A program made the translations under genes and the position numbers. The notes under the pieces are model-generated. The model made no database searches. It was given only the letters and a program-made list of their open reading frames with translations, and was not told the origin of the DNA. Positions 23,272 through 32,224 of a stretch of DNA of 64,000 nucleotides are shown here, piece by piece. Source of the DNA: Halorhabdus salina. Lineage in GTDB: Archaea > Halobacteriota > Halobacteria > Halobacteriales > Haloarculaceae. How positions within the stretch are numbered: position 1 is the first letter of the stretch; each line of letters starts with the position of its first letter. Where the stretch lies: NCBI RefSeq assembly GCF_013839425.1, contig NZ_JACDNP010000007.1, positions 62,001-126,000 on the forward strand. The letters are read 5' to 3'.

Positions 23272-24966
23272 ATGACGAGTACCGGGCTCTTGGCGCTGGC
23301 GGCGAGCCTCCCGATTGTCGTTTCGTTCGTGCTGCTGGCCGGGCTGCGCTGGTCGGCCGCACGATCGATGACTGTCGGCTGGGTCATCGCCGCGGCACTC
23401 GGACTGGGTGTGTGGGGCATGGAAGGGGCATGGTTCGCGGCGGCCGCGCTCAAAGGCGTGCTTGGCGCGGTCGACATCATCCTGATCGTCTTCGGGGCCA
23501 TCTTGCTGATGAACTATCTCGAAGTCGGCGGCTCGATCAGCACGATTCGGTGGTTCTTCCGGCGCATCGAGAGCGACCGTCGCGTCCAGTTGCTGTTGAT
23601 CGGCTTGGGATTCGAGACCATCATCGAAGGCGTTGCCGGGTTCGGGACGCCGGGAGCGTTGGCTGCGCCGCTGTTCATCGGGCTGGGATTCCCGCCCCTG
23701 GCCGCGGCGGTATTCGGGCTGTTCTTCAACGCGCCCAATCCACAGTTTGGGGCCGCTGGGACGCCGATCATCGGCGGCGTCGATCAGGGAATGAGTGCCG
23801 AGTTGATCGACGGCATGGGCACAGAAGCGTTCAAGATGCTCGTCGGTCAGTGGACGGGCGTGATGACCGGGCTAACCTTCGTCTTTTGGGGTGTGCTCGG
23901 CGTCTTTCTGCTCATTTACTGGTTCGGTGACGACGACGAACGGTCGTTGAGCGGGGCGGCCCGGTCGACGCTTCCGGTCCTCCCGTTCGCGCTTGTGCTG
24001 GGAGTGATCACCGGCCTCGTCCAGTGGGCCGTCGCGTGGTTCGTCGGCTACTCGTTGCCGGACATCGCGGCCGGCTTCGTCGTGATCGGCGTCGGGATCG
24101 TTATGGCGAACGCGAACGTACTCGTTCCCGAGCACAAGTGGTCGTTTCCCGACCGCGGTCGGTGGTCTGACACCTGGCTTGGCGGCCTCGATCTCGATTC
24201 GATCAGTGACGACGAGCCAACCAAGGAAATGCCGGTCTGGCTTGCCTGGACACCGTACCTCCTCGTCGCCGGTTTCCTGCTGGTGACTCGCTGGCCTGGC
24301 CTGGGCATCGAGAGCCAGCTTCAGGAGTTCACTATTGGGGTCACGGGTCTGCTGGGTACGGAACTCGGGTGGGACTTACAGTACCTCTATCTACCCGGAA
24401 CGATGCCATTTATCCCCATCGCAATCGGCACCGGCTTGCTGTACCGGTTGGACTTCGAAGGGACGGTCGAGGCCTGGCGGGAGTCGATTCGACAGGTTGC
24501 CCCGGCGGCGATCACACTGGTTGTCGTCGTCTCGCTCACCCAGATCATGCGCCGATCGGCCGAAAACCCAGAGAACGTCGCCGGCATGATGCAGGTCCTC
24601 TCAGAAGTGTTGGCGAATGCGGCCGGCGGTGCCCTCCCGATGGTCGTCCCCTGGATCGGTGCCCTGGGGACGTTCGTCACCGGCTCGAACACAGTCTCTG
24701 ATATTCTGTTCAACGCCTTGCAGTACAATGCCGCAGAGAACGTTGGCCTCTCGAAAGGGCTGATCGTGGCGATTCAGAACGTCGGCGGCGGGGTCGGCAA
24801 CATGATTTCCGTCCAGAACATCGCGGCGATCTGTGGCGTCGTCGGGATCGCCGGCCGTGAGGGGGATATTCTCCGGAAAGTGATCGTCCCGACGGTCCTG
24901 TTCGCGATCTTTGCCGGCTCGATCGGCACGCTGCTGGTGTACGTGGTTGCACCAGGGGTGTTCTGA
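23272..24966 (+). CDS. L-lactate permease (LctP family)
   Basis: This 564-residue membrane protein has about 13-14 helices. The LctP signature region FETIIEGVAGFGTPGALAAPL is at about residue 120, with LFFNAPNPQFGAAGTPI following. The C-terminal half holds VTGSNTVSDILFNALQ and NVGGGVGNMISVQNIAA, both typical of the family, which imports lactate or glycolate with protons or sodium. The ATG at 23272 is preferred over an upstream in-frame start. A LarA-type racemase homologue lies 3.6 kb away, which would fit use of both lactate isomers (inference). Confidence 0.9.
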   Translation: MTSTGLLALAASLPIVVSFVLLAGLRWSAARSMTVGWVIAAALGLGVWGMEGAWFAAAALKGVLGAVDIILIVFGAILLMNYLEVGGSISTIRWFFRRIESDRRVQLLLIGLGFETIIEGVAGFGTPGALAAPLFIGLGFPPLAAAVFGLFFNAPNPQFGAAGTPIIGGVDQGMSAELIDGMGTEAFKMLVGQWTGVMTGLTFVFWGVLGVFLLIYWFGDDDERSLSGAARSTLPVLPFALVLGVITGLVQWAVAWFVGYSLPDIAAGFVVIGVGIVMANANVLVPEHKWSFPDRGRWSDTWLGGLDLDSISDDEPTKEMPVWLAWTPYLLVAGFLLVTRWPGLGIESQLQEFTIGVTGLLGTELGWDLQYLYLPGTMPFIPIAIGTGLLYRLDFEGTVEAWRESIRQVAPAAITLVVVVSLTQIMRRSAENPENVAGMMQVLSEVLANAAGGALPMVVPWIGALGTFVTGSNTVSDILFNALQYNAAENVGLSKGLIVAIQNVGGGVGNMISVQNIAAICGVVGIAGREGDILRKVIVPTVLFAIFAGSIGTLLVYVVAPGVF

Positions 24967-25079
24967 GACGAATCGAAGTCCGCTCGAGTACGGTCCGGGC
25001 GGGACATGCCGTCGGCGTCTGCTCGACATCGGTATGTCTTGTCCGGGGCAAGCCGATACCGTTCGACGAGACAAGGTGA

Positions 25080-25460
25080 AGTACCCCGCGCTCGGTGGCG
25101 CGGGGCGTCCGGGTTTCGGACCGCACTGCACCAGCACCGAACTTTAATTCCCTCCGCACTCGCCTGACGGCTCGTGCCCGGCGCGGGTAAACACCCGAAC
25201 ACTCGCCAACGGCGAGTGTCCGTGGAGGTCGGTCGCTCCACCACGACCCGACAACTCCCGTCTCATCTCGGTTCTAAGAGACCGTTTGAGAGGAGTCGCA
25301 TTTTCATTTCAGCGCCGACGACCAGCAAAGGAATTGAGGTCTTCAATTCCCTACTTTGAGGTTGTGTTCTGGTCGTTACCCGCTAATTTATAGCGCAGTT
25401 TATTACCGATTTCGACGCGCTTCACCCACGGGCACGGTGGCCCGTGGTTCTCGCGCTATA
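25080..25460. other. Gene-free hairpin-rich segment, possible decayed IS605-type element or structured RNA
   Basis: The 534 bases between the lactate permease and the next gene hold no convincing ORF. Four perfect stems are visible: CCCCGCGC/GCGCGGGG (25084-25105), ACACTCGCC/GGCGAGTGT (25199-25219), GGAATTGA/TCAATTCC (25330-25350), and CCACGGGC/GCCCGTGG (25426-25447). The last is enclosed by TATAGCGC/GCGCTATA (25389-25460). The right half is clearly more AT-rich than its neighbours. Subterminal hairpins of this kind mark IS200/IS605 elements and their omega RNAs, but no TnpB remnant could be identified. Bases 24967-25079 show nothing notable. Confidence 0.4.
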
Positions 25461-25500
25461 TCTCTTATAGATCAGTGAACTTACGCTACGGATTGTCAGC

Positions 25501-25782
25501 ATGTCGCCCTTGAACGCCAGCGAAGGGACAGACTCGGCTTCGACGTGGTCGATCCTGGGGATCGGCGGGGTCGCAAGTCTCTGCTGTATTTTCCTCGCTC
25601 CGGCGACGGCGGCAGCCACTGGGAGTGCGCTCTCGGGCAGTGCGACGGCAGCCGTCGGTGGGACGTTCATCCAGGTCGTCGTGACAGCACTGGCAGTCGG
25701 GGTCGTCGCGGCGGGCGTCAGCGCCGGGCGACGGGTGCGTGGGAGTACTGGAGCAACCGACGGCTGCCACTGTGAGCAGTAA
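25501..25782 (+). CDS. Small two-helix membrane protein with Cys-Cys motif
   Basis: This 93-residue protein has two hydrophobic helices: WSILGIGGVASLCCIFLAPA (about 16-36, containing a Cys-Cys pair followed by a proline) and FIQVVVTALAVGVVAAGVS (about 57-76). It ends in a C-terminal CHC. Vicinal cysteines in the first helix recall MerT-type mercury or other metal-thiol transport proteins, but the similarity is only to the motif. It is tail to tail with torD, 3 bases apart. An AT-rich stretch (TATATCTCTTATAG) 37-50 bases upstream may be its promoter. Function unknown. Confidence 0.68.
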   Translation: MSPLNASEGTDSASTWSILGIGGVASLCCIFLAPATAAATGSALSGSATAAVGGTFIQVVVTALAVGVVAAGVSAGRRVRGSTGATDGCHCEQ

Positions 25783-25785
25783 GAG

Positions 25786-26526
25786 TCAGTTCGTCACCAG
25801 CCCGTCGTTGCGGTCCCAGGCGACGAACTGGGGGGCGAAGACGGCAAGTTCGGCGAACAAGCCCTCGACAGCATCTTCTCGGGCGACCGCCTCCTGAAAC
25901 GATTCGAGCCAGTCGAGTCGATCGAGGGCTTCACGCTGGCTGGCACGGATCGCCGATAGCTCTTCGGAAGTTGCGCCGTCTTGGTCGCCAGCCAACAGTT
26001 CGGCTTCCCGATCACAGAGCGCCCCCATGAACTCGAAGGCGACCGCGAGATGGTCGGGGACACCGTCGCCACGCTCCGGTTCGAATCCCGTGGCTGCATG
26101 GGCTTTCGCCGCCGCGGCGGCGGGATCGCCGAGGAACTCGCCGGCCTCGCCTTCCTCGTGATACGGCGAGTCCGACTCGAAGGACTCGCTTGGCTCGTCT
26201 GCGTGGGCCGACGCGAACGGCGGGACGTAGTGTGGCCCCGGGACAGCGAAGAGATTGTCGTAACCGATCCGGAGTCCCTCGCAGTCGAGGTCAGTGCGAT
26301 CGAGTGCGTCAGTCTCGACGTTTGCCGCGAGGGCGTCCGCAAGACGGACGAACGCACCGTCCTCGATCGCGGCGGCGAGCGTCTCCACGTCGCCGTCGAA
26401 GACCGCCGCCAGAAGCCCGTAGACCTCGGCCCTGGCACGGGCCACGGCGACCGCTTCGGACTGCTCGTCCGGATCTAATTCTGAGGCCTCCGTGTCGTGA
26501 GGGGTAGTTTCCGTCACGGCAATCAC
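25786..26526 (-). CDS. TorD/DmsD family molybdoenzyme chaperone
   Basis: This 246-residue all-helical protein is of the TorD type, a cytoplasmic chaperone that holds the catalytic subunit during cofactor insertion and checks its Tat signal. The hallmark is the P-x-x-x-x-Y-P-P region, GPHYVPPFASAH, followed by EFMGALCDREAELLAG. The GTG at 26526 overlaps the stop of the molybdopterin subunit gene as GTGA, fixing the start and showing translational coupling. It is the last gene of the four-gene respiratory operon. The assignment is reinforced by context. Confidence 0.88.
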   Translation of the reverse strand: MIAVTETTPHDTEASELDPDEQSEAVAVARARAEVYGLLAAVFDGDVETLAAAIEDGAFVRLADALAANVETDALDRTDLDCEGLRIGYDNLFAVPGPHYVPPFASAHADEPSESFESDSPYHEEGEAGEFLGDPAAAAAKAHAATGFEPERGDGVPDHLAVAFEFMGALCDREAELLAGDQDGATSEELSAIRASQREALDRLDWLESFQEAVAREDAVEGLFAELAVFAPQFVAWDRNDGLVTN

Positions 26527-29500
26527 CGTCGCCGGACCTCGACGAAGGCGTCGTACTGGGCGTTGCTGCCGCCGACGAGATCCGAGAGGCCGGTGTCCTC
26601 GAGGGTGTCGTCCAGCGGCTGGATGTGATTGATCGCGAAGCCGGCGTCCCGCCCCTTCGCCAGCCCTGCCTCCTCGGTCATCGGCTCGTCGAACTGGTAG
26701 GGCGTATGTCCGTCCTCGTCGACCGGCCCGCGGGTTTCGTCGTCGATCGTTTCGGCACTCGCGCCGTCGCCGGTTCGGCCCCAGCCCCACATCGCGCCGA
26801 CCACGCCCGGACGGATGCCGCTCGTGACCATCGCGATTCCCTCGACGGTCCGGCGACCGGCGTCGATTTCAATCGGATCGCCGTTCTCGACGTCGCGTTC
26901 CTCGGCGTCCTGCGGGTTGAGCCACAGCGGGTTCTCCGGCCGGGTCTCTCTGAGCCACGGGCTGTTCTGGGTCCGGTGCATCCCCTGGGTTCGTGGCTTC
27001 CAGTTGATGAGCCGAAGGGGGCGCTCGCGGTCGTCCTCGCTCGCGACGGCGGCCTGGACCTCGCCGTTGTAGTGTTCGACGTCGGCGACCTTCGGCAGTG
27101 GATCGAAGCGGTCGCCGGTGTAGGAGTGCTTCCCGTTCGGGACTACCTCGCTGTAGAAGTCCACGCGCGAGCCGAGTTTGTAGCGCATGTGCTCGCCGTC
27201 GTAGGCGTTGCTGTCGTCGAAGCGCTCGGCGTAATCGTACTCGTGGCCGTGCTCGGCGAAGCGATCGGAATAGTCCTCGACGGGTTCCTCGAAGCGCCCG
27301 CCACGATTGAGGACGGTGACGACCTTCCGCCACTCCTCGTCCGTGACGGCACCTTTCCAGTCCGTCACGTCGAACGCGTCGCCGAGTCCCTTCTCGTGGC
27401 TCGCCCGGAAGGCTGCGAGTTCGTCGTCGTCCGCGTCGGGGACAGGATCGCGGTCGTAGGCGATGTTCGCGGCGAGTTTCAGGTAGAAGTCCTCAGCCTG
27501 GTCGAGTTCCCAGAGATCGCCGTCGGCGTCCGGGATCGCGTCCGCGCCGACGCCGGGGAGGTCCATGCGCTTCCACATGTCGATGAGGACGTCCTCGAAC
27601 GGTCGGGCCTGGGGCACGACGTTGACGGCGGGCTGGCTGATCTTCTCGTCGGCCAGACGCTTGTTCGGGTAGGTACCGAAGTTCTCCCACCGCTCAAGAT
27701 AGGTCGGCTCGGGCAGGATGTAATCGGCATACTTGCTGGTCTCGCCGATCACCGTGTCGGAGGCGACGATCAGCGGAATCGTCTCCTCGTCCTGGAGGAT
27801 CGGCGGGATCTGATCGCCGCCTGCGACTGTCATAACGTGATTGTTCGAGTATGGCCGGATGAACAGCGCCTCGATCCCGTAGGGATATTCCTCAGCCGCG
27901 CTGCCGTACAGTTCCTGGGTCGCCTGTGGCGGCGCGACCGGGAACCAGGGCCGTTTCGCGGGGTACCCGCCGTCGCGTTCGAACAGCGAGGTATCCTCGT
28001 AGTTGACGCCCCCTCGGAGCAGCGGAATCCCCCACGGCGAGTTCCCGTCGGGGACTGTCCCGAGTTCGTAGCGGCCGGACATCGTGCTGTAGCCGGCGTA
28101 GGGCGTGATCTGGCCGCCTTTCCAGTCGTAATTGCCGATGAGGTGCTGGAGCGTAGCGATCGCACGCGTATTGTGGAAGCCGTTGCCGTGTTTCGCCGGG
28201 CCGCGGTAGGACATGATCGCCGCGCGCTTGCCGTGACTGGTAAACTCGTCGGCGATCTCCGCGATGGTCTCGGCGTCGACGCCGGCCATCTCGGCGTACT
28301 CCTCGAGTGTGTACTCGAAGACCCGATCGCGGTACTGGCTCCAGACGCTCTCGACGCGCGTTCCCCCGATCGTTTCCTCGACGTCCAGGACGGCCGTCTC
28401 GACCTCGCTCGCGGGACGGGGTTCGCCGGTCTCGGCGTCGATGACGACAAAATCGTCGGCTGTCTCGGCGTCCGCCTCGACGAGTTCGAGGTCTGCCGCG
28501 CGGGCCTTCGGTCCCGCGTCCTCCTCGACCATGACGAGGTGGGTCGCGTCGCTCCAGGTCGGTTCGTCGTCGGCGTGGGCGGCGTCCTGAGCGGGGTTCT
28601 GGAGATACTGCAGATCGTAGCGGTCGTGGTCGATGATCCAGCGCGCCATGCCGAGCGCGAGGGCCCCGTCCGCGCCAGGTTCGACCGGGACCCACGTCTC
28701 GGCCTTCTCGGCGGTCTTCGAGAGCCGGGGGTCGACCACGTCCATGCGCATGCCGTCTGCGATGGCGTTGGTCAACTTCGGGGCGAGCCAGGTCGGGCCC
28801 TTGTTGGCGACCATCGGGTTGGTCCCCCAGACGAGGAGGTACTCGGTGTTCTCGATGTCGGGGTACTGTCGTTTCTTCTTGGCGTCGTGGGAGCGGACGT
28901 TCCCCATGACGCTCGAAAACCCGCAGGTTCCGGCGTGGTGGGTGCTGTTGATCGATCCCAGGCCTTGCTGCCAGAGGCGCGCGCGGATGAAGTTCCGCCG
29001 GAACCCGCCAACGTCGACGATCTGGTTGGCCTTCGGCCCGAGGTCGGGGTGATCAGTGTCGATAAGGGCCTCGCCCCACTTCTCGTCGAAGGTGGCTTTG
29101 TCCATCTCGTCGGACTGGACGGCCTCCCAGTCGTTCATCACCTCGCCCTGGGGGGCATATCCCCACATCTCCCGAAGTCCGGGATGGTCGAGTTCGTCGT
29201 CACCCTCGACTATCTCCTCGATCGCCTGCTCCCAGGAGATCGTCTTCCACTGCTCGGAACCTCGCGGGCCGACGCGCTTCATCGGCTGGCGAACGCGATA
29301 GCTGTCGAAGGCCGTCTGGATACCGGCCTGGCCCTTCAGACAGATCCGACCGCCGGACAGCGACCATCGGTCGGTGTCGACGTCGCCGCTGCCGGCGACG
29401 TCACCCATCGCGACGTCGTTCGGGTCGCTGTCGTAGGGGACCTGGGCGAACGGCTGGGTGTTCAGGAACGAGTAGGGGTTGCCGGCGAGTTTGCGGACGA

Positions 29501-29825
29501 GCGAACTGTATCCGCCCGTCCCGCTCTCGTCGGCGAGTCTGACCTTGATCGGACAGAAGGTGTTGCACTGCCCGCAGGTCGTGTGGATCACGTCCTCGGC
29601 ACCGTACTCACCATAATCGTCGCCGACGTAGTGCTGCTGGCTGTCGGTCCAGAGGTCTTCAGTGTCGACGTCGACCGTGGCGGCACTCGCCGCGCCGATG
29701 AGGCCGATACTGCCGACTGCTTTCACGAGATCGCGTCGCGTCAGCGACGGTCCACCCCCAGACGCTGTGCCGTCGCTGTCTGTGTCCGATACGTCCGTCT
29801 CTGTGCTATCGCTGTCTGTAGACAT
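26523..29825 (-). CDS. Molybdopterin oxidoreductase catalytic subunit (DMSO reductase superfamily, TtrA/PsrA-like), Tat-exported
   Basis: This 1100-residue catalytic subunit of an anaerobic respiratory reductase has a twin-arginine signal, SLTRRDLVKAVGSIGLIGAA, near residue 30. A 4Fe-4S site follows (CGQCNTFCP, with the fourth Cys in GGRICLKGQ near 160). The molybdenum ligand is probably the cysteine in HHAGTCGFSS near 300. Further molybdopterin-binding stretches include LVWGTNPMVANKGP and MSYRGPAKHGNGFHNTRA, and the C-terminal domain contains WLNPQDAEERDVENGDPIEI. Size and cysteine ligand resemble tetrathionate, polysulfide or arsenate reductases. The substrate is unresolved. It is one base into the stop of the NrfD gene (TGATG). 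Confidence 0.88.
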   Translation of the reverse strand: MSTDSDSTETDVSDTDSDGTASGGGPSLTRRDLVKAVGSIGLIGAASAATVDVDTEDLWTDSQQHYVGDDYGEYGAEDVIHTTCGQCNTFCPIKVRLADESGTGGYSSLVRKLAGNPYSFLNTQPFAQVPYDSDPNDVAMGDVAGSGDVDTDRWSLSGGRICLKGQAGIQTAFDSYRVRQPMKRVGPRGSEQWKTISWEQAIEEIVEGDDELDHPGLREMWGYAPQGEVMNDWEAVQSDEMDKATFDEKWGEALIDTDHPDLGPKANQIVDVGGFRRNFIRARLWQQGLGSINSTHHAGTCGFSSVMGNVRSHDAKKKRQYPDIENTEYLLVWGTNPMVANKGPTWLAPKLTNAIADGMRMDVVDPRLSKTAEKAETWVPVEPGADGALALGMARWIIDHDRYDLQYLQNPAQDAAHADDEPTWSDATHLVMVEEDAGPKARAADLELVEADAETADDFVVIDAETGEPRPASEVETAVLDVEETIGGTRVESVWSQYRDRVFEYTLEEYAEMAGVDAETIAEIADEFTSHGKRAAIMSYRGPAKHGNGFHNTRAIATLQHLIGNYDWKGGQITPYAGYSTMSGRYELGTVPDGNSPWGIPLLRGGVNYEDTSLFERDGGYPAKRPWFPVAPPQATQELYGSAAEEYPYGIEALFIRPYSNNHVMTVAGGDQIPPILQDEETIPLIVASDTVIGETSKYADYILPEPTYLERWENFGTYPNKRLADEKISQPAVNVVPQARPFEDVLIDMWKRMDLPGVGADAIPDADGDLWELDQAEDFYLKLAANIAYDRDPVPDADDDELAAFRASHEKGLGDAFDVTDWKGAVTDEEWRKVVTVLNRGGRFEEPVEDYSDRFAEHGHEYDYAERFDDSNAYDGEHMRYKLGSRVDFYSEVVPNGKHSYTGDRFDPLPKVADVEHYNGEVQAAVASEDDRERPLRLINWKPRTQGMHRTQNSPWLRETRPENPLWLNPQDAEERDVENGDPIEIDAGRRTVEGIAMVTSGIRPGVVGAMWGWGRTGDGASAETIDDETRGPVDEDGHTPYQFDEPMTEEAGLAKGRDAGFAINHIQPLDDTLEDTGLSDLVGGSNAQYDAFVEVRRR

Positions 29826-31093
29826 CAGTGATCACCTCGATCGAGTGGCGTCAGGGGAAGCAGTTCCGCGCCGATCGTGTACAACAGGAGGCCGACCGCG
29901 ATCATGCCGATACTCGTCGCCCACTCCACGGCGGAGGGGAAGTACGAGCCGTGGGGAAGCCCCTTCATGACGGGAAGGATCTGTGGCGGGACGACGATGT
30001 TGAACCGGACGGCGATGATTCCAATGACGACGCTCAGGCCCGCAAGGACCATCAGCCACGGCGTCTCTCGCCACTCGCGTTTCGAGAGCATCACGAGCGG
30101 GAACAGCCACCCCATCCCGACCATGAACCACCAGAACGACCAGGACATCTCCCCGAAGAGAATGACTGCCCAGGTCTCGACCTCGTGGGGGTGGAGACTG
30201 GCAATGGCGATCAGCATCTCGATGCCCGTCAGCGCCGCGTCGACGACAATGAAGGCGGCCAGCAGGACGGCGAGTCGATTCAGCAAGTTCCGATCGACCG
30301 GCTCGTCGTCGAAGAGTTTCGTCCGGAGGACGTACAGCATCATGACCAGCGCCGTCCCCGAGAGGACTGCCGAGACGATGAAGATCACGGGGAAGAGGCC
30401 GCTGTTCCAGTACGGCCGGGCTTTCGAGACGGCAAAGAGAATGCCGGTCCCGCCGTGGACGAGGAAGATCGCCAGCGGGATGCCGAGAATGCCAGCCCGT
30501 GTGAGCCACTTGCGGTCGGTAGTGCGGGAGGCTTCGCTGGTCGAACGGCGGCCGAGCGTCAGCAGGCCGCTCAGACGGGCCCGGAGACCGGAACCACGTT
30601 CGGCGACGCGAGCGAGGTCGATCCGCATCGAGAAGTACAGTTCAGTGACGAGTACGGCGATGTAGGCAACGTAGGCGTGGACCTCCCAGGAAAGCGCGGA
30701 GGTGAGTTGTCGCCAGATGAAGGGGAAGAACATCCGGTCCATCCGGCCGAGGTCGACCCAGACGAACATGAGCGCGACCACCATGCTGATGATCGCCGCG
30801 AAGAGGGCGTCGCGGTCGACCCGGTGCATCCCGGAGACGCCGAAGACGTTCGCGAGCGTGCTCACCAGGAACGCCCCGGCCGAGAGGCCGACGAAGTAGA
30901 TGTAAAAGGCGACCCACGCGCCCCAGGGGGTCGTGCTCGTGAGGTTCGTACTCGCCATGCCGTCGGTGATCCGGAGGATCATCGCGGCCCCGCCAACGAT
31001 CAGGAGGACGGCGAGAGCGGCGTACCAGGCGACTCGCAAGCGGTTGTCGGTGAACCCCGGATCGAACTCGAAGTGTGAGGTATCTGTCGCCAT
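29825..31093 (-). CDS. NrfD/PsrC family quinone-interacting membrane subunit
   Basis: This 422-residue protein has about nine to ten membrane helices, of the NrfD/PsrC type, which takes electrons from menaquinol and passes them to the iron-sulfur subunit. Visible family features are WGAWVAFYIYFVGLSAGAFLVST in an early helix and an acidic pair near WVDLGRMDRMFFPF. It is in the middle of the operon, 3 bases after the iron-sulfur gene, and its TGA shares a base with the catalytic subunit ATG. No haem ligands are evident, as expected for NrfD-like anchors. Confidence 0.9.
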   Translation of the reverse strand: MATDTSHFEFDPGFTDNRLRVAWYAALAVLLIVGGAAMILRITDGMASTNLTSTTPWGAWVAFYIYFVGLSAGAFLVSTLANVFGVSGMHRVDRDALFAAIISMVVALMFVWVDLGRMDRMFFPFIWRQLTSALSWEVHAYVAYIAVLVTELYFSMRIDLARVAERGSGLRARLSGLLTLGRRSTSEASRTTDRKWLTRAGILGIPLAIFLVHGGTGILFAVSKARPYWNSGLFPVIFIVSAVLSGTALVMMLYVLRTKLFDDEPVDRNLLNRLAVLLAAFIVVDAALTGIEMLIAIASLHPHEVETWAVILFGEMSWSFWWFMVGMGWLFPLVMLSKREWRETPWLMVLAGLSVVIGIIAVRFNIVVPPQILPVMKGLPHGSYFPSAVEWATSIGMIAVGLLLYTIGAELLPLTPLDRGDH

Positions 31094-31096
31094 GGG

Positions 31097-32128
31097 TTAT
31101 TTGAGGTAGTAGACGTTCGGATCGGTTCCCTCGCTCTCCTTGAGCTGGAACGATCGCGTCGAGTCGGCCATCTCGGCGACGTCACTGTCGGGATCGTTCA
31201 GATCGCCCATGTTGCGGGCGTCGCCGACGCAGGTCTCGACACAGGCCGGTTCCTCGCCGCGCTCGAGCCGGTGGGTGCAGAAACTGCACTTTCGGACGTT
31301 GCCGATCGGTGACTTACCATCCTCTCGCTTCCCGCGATCGACGCCGTACTCGGGGCTGGTAATCTCGCCGGCTTCCTCGACCTCGTCGTCGTAGTTCTCG
31401 CCGAAGTCGAAGTACCGCGCGCCGTACGGACACGCGATCATACAGTACCGGCATCCAATACAGCGGTCGTAGTCGATGTTGACCACGCCGTTGTCCATCT
31501 TGTAGGTCGCGCTGACGGGACAGACCTGGACGCATGGTGGTTCCTCGCATTGCATGCACGGCCGCGGGACGTTTGTTCGGGTAACGTTCGGGAATTCGCC
31601 GTGTTCCTCTTCCATGACGACGTTGTAGGAGACGCCCGGTGGGGTGCGGTTCTCGGCCTTGCAGGCGACCGTACAGGAGTCACACCCGACACACTTCTGG
31701 AGGTCGATAACCATCCCCCAGCGCGCTTTTCGGTCCTCCGGAGCGGCTCCTCCCTCGACGCTCTCGGCGGCGTCGATCTCGCAGGCGACTGACTCCATCG
31801 AGCCGATGGTACAGGACAGCGAGTCGGCCGTCCCGGCGTCGATCGTCTGGTCGGTGCTCTCGATAGACGGGTTGGGGGTTTCGCGATAGGCGTCGCCGAA
31901 CTCCTGTTCGGCGGCCGCGTCGTATTTCTCCCAGTAGGCCTCGGCCGAAATTTCGCCCTGGGAGACGCGCTTTGCGTCCTCGGCCATCGCGATCCCCAAT
32001 TCGGTGTCGTGATCCGTCTTCGCGAGTTCCTCGCGTGGATCGGCCCGTTCCGTCTCGACCATCGCGTCCATCGACGCCGTCTCGACTGCAGGGACGCCCG
32101 GCTGAACGTCGTCGTTGGAGCTACTCAT
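31097..32128 (-). CDS. Four-cluster 4Fe-4S ferredoxin subunit (TtrB/PsrB-like)
   Basis: This 343-residue electron-transfer subunit has four cysteine clusters: CVGCDSCTVAC, CMQCEEPPCVQVCP, CIGCRYCMIACP, and CSFCTHRLERGEEPACVETC. Each CxxCxxxC or equivalent is complete, so four 4Fe-4S clusters are expected. Residues 1-135 precede the first cluster, much longer than in DmsB/PsrB; they are acidic with a helical segment (GEISAEAYWEKYDAAAEQEFG). There is no Tat signal, so export would rely on the signal of the catalytic subunit. First gene of the operon; GGGTGA sits about 7 bases before the ATG, consistent with a leadered mRNA. Confidence 0.9.
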   Translation of the reverse strand: MSSSNDDVQPGVPAVETASMDAMVETERADPREELAKTDHDTELGIAMAEDAKRVSQGEISAEAYWEKYDAAAEQEFGDAYRETPNPSIESTDQTIDAGTADSLSCTIGSMESVACEIDAAESVEGGAAPEDRKARWGMVIDLQKCVGCDSCTVACKAENRTPPGVSYNVVMEEEHGEFPNVTRTNVPRPCMQCEEPPCVQVCPVSATYKMDNGVVNIDYDRCIGCRYCMIACPYGARYFDFGENYDDEVEEAGEITSPEYGVDRGKREDGKSPIGNVRKCSFCTHRLERGEEPACVETCVGDARNMGDLNDPDSDVAEMADSTRSFQLKESEGTDPNVYYLK

Positions 32129-32224
32129 CGCGGGTCACCCTTCTGGTTGCTCGGACAGCCGCTCGCTCCGACAGTGGCTCGGATCATCACGTAGACGTAC
32201 GAAAGACACCCCTGAGAGCGTCGT

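Noticed and set aside
25174-25359. A 61-codon frame in the hairpin-rich gap as a TnpB remnant
   Set aside because: No RuvC or zinc-finger motif of TnpB is visible in any frame, so I describe the gap as non-coding.
26625-29831. A 1068-codon open frame on the plus strand antisense to the molybdopterin subunit
   Set aside because: It is a GC-rich mirror frame. The opposite strand encodes all molybdoenzyme motifs and the antisense product has no recognisable domain.
29828-31078. A 416-codon plus-strand frame antisense to the NrfD subunit
   Set aside because: The product is a hydrophilic, repetitive charged sequence, as expected from the complement of membrane helices; the NrfD reading is clear.
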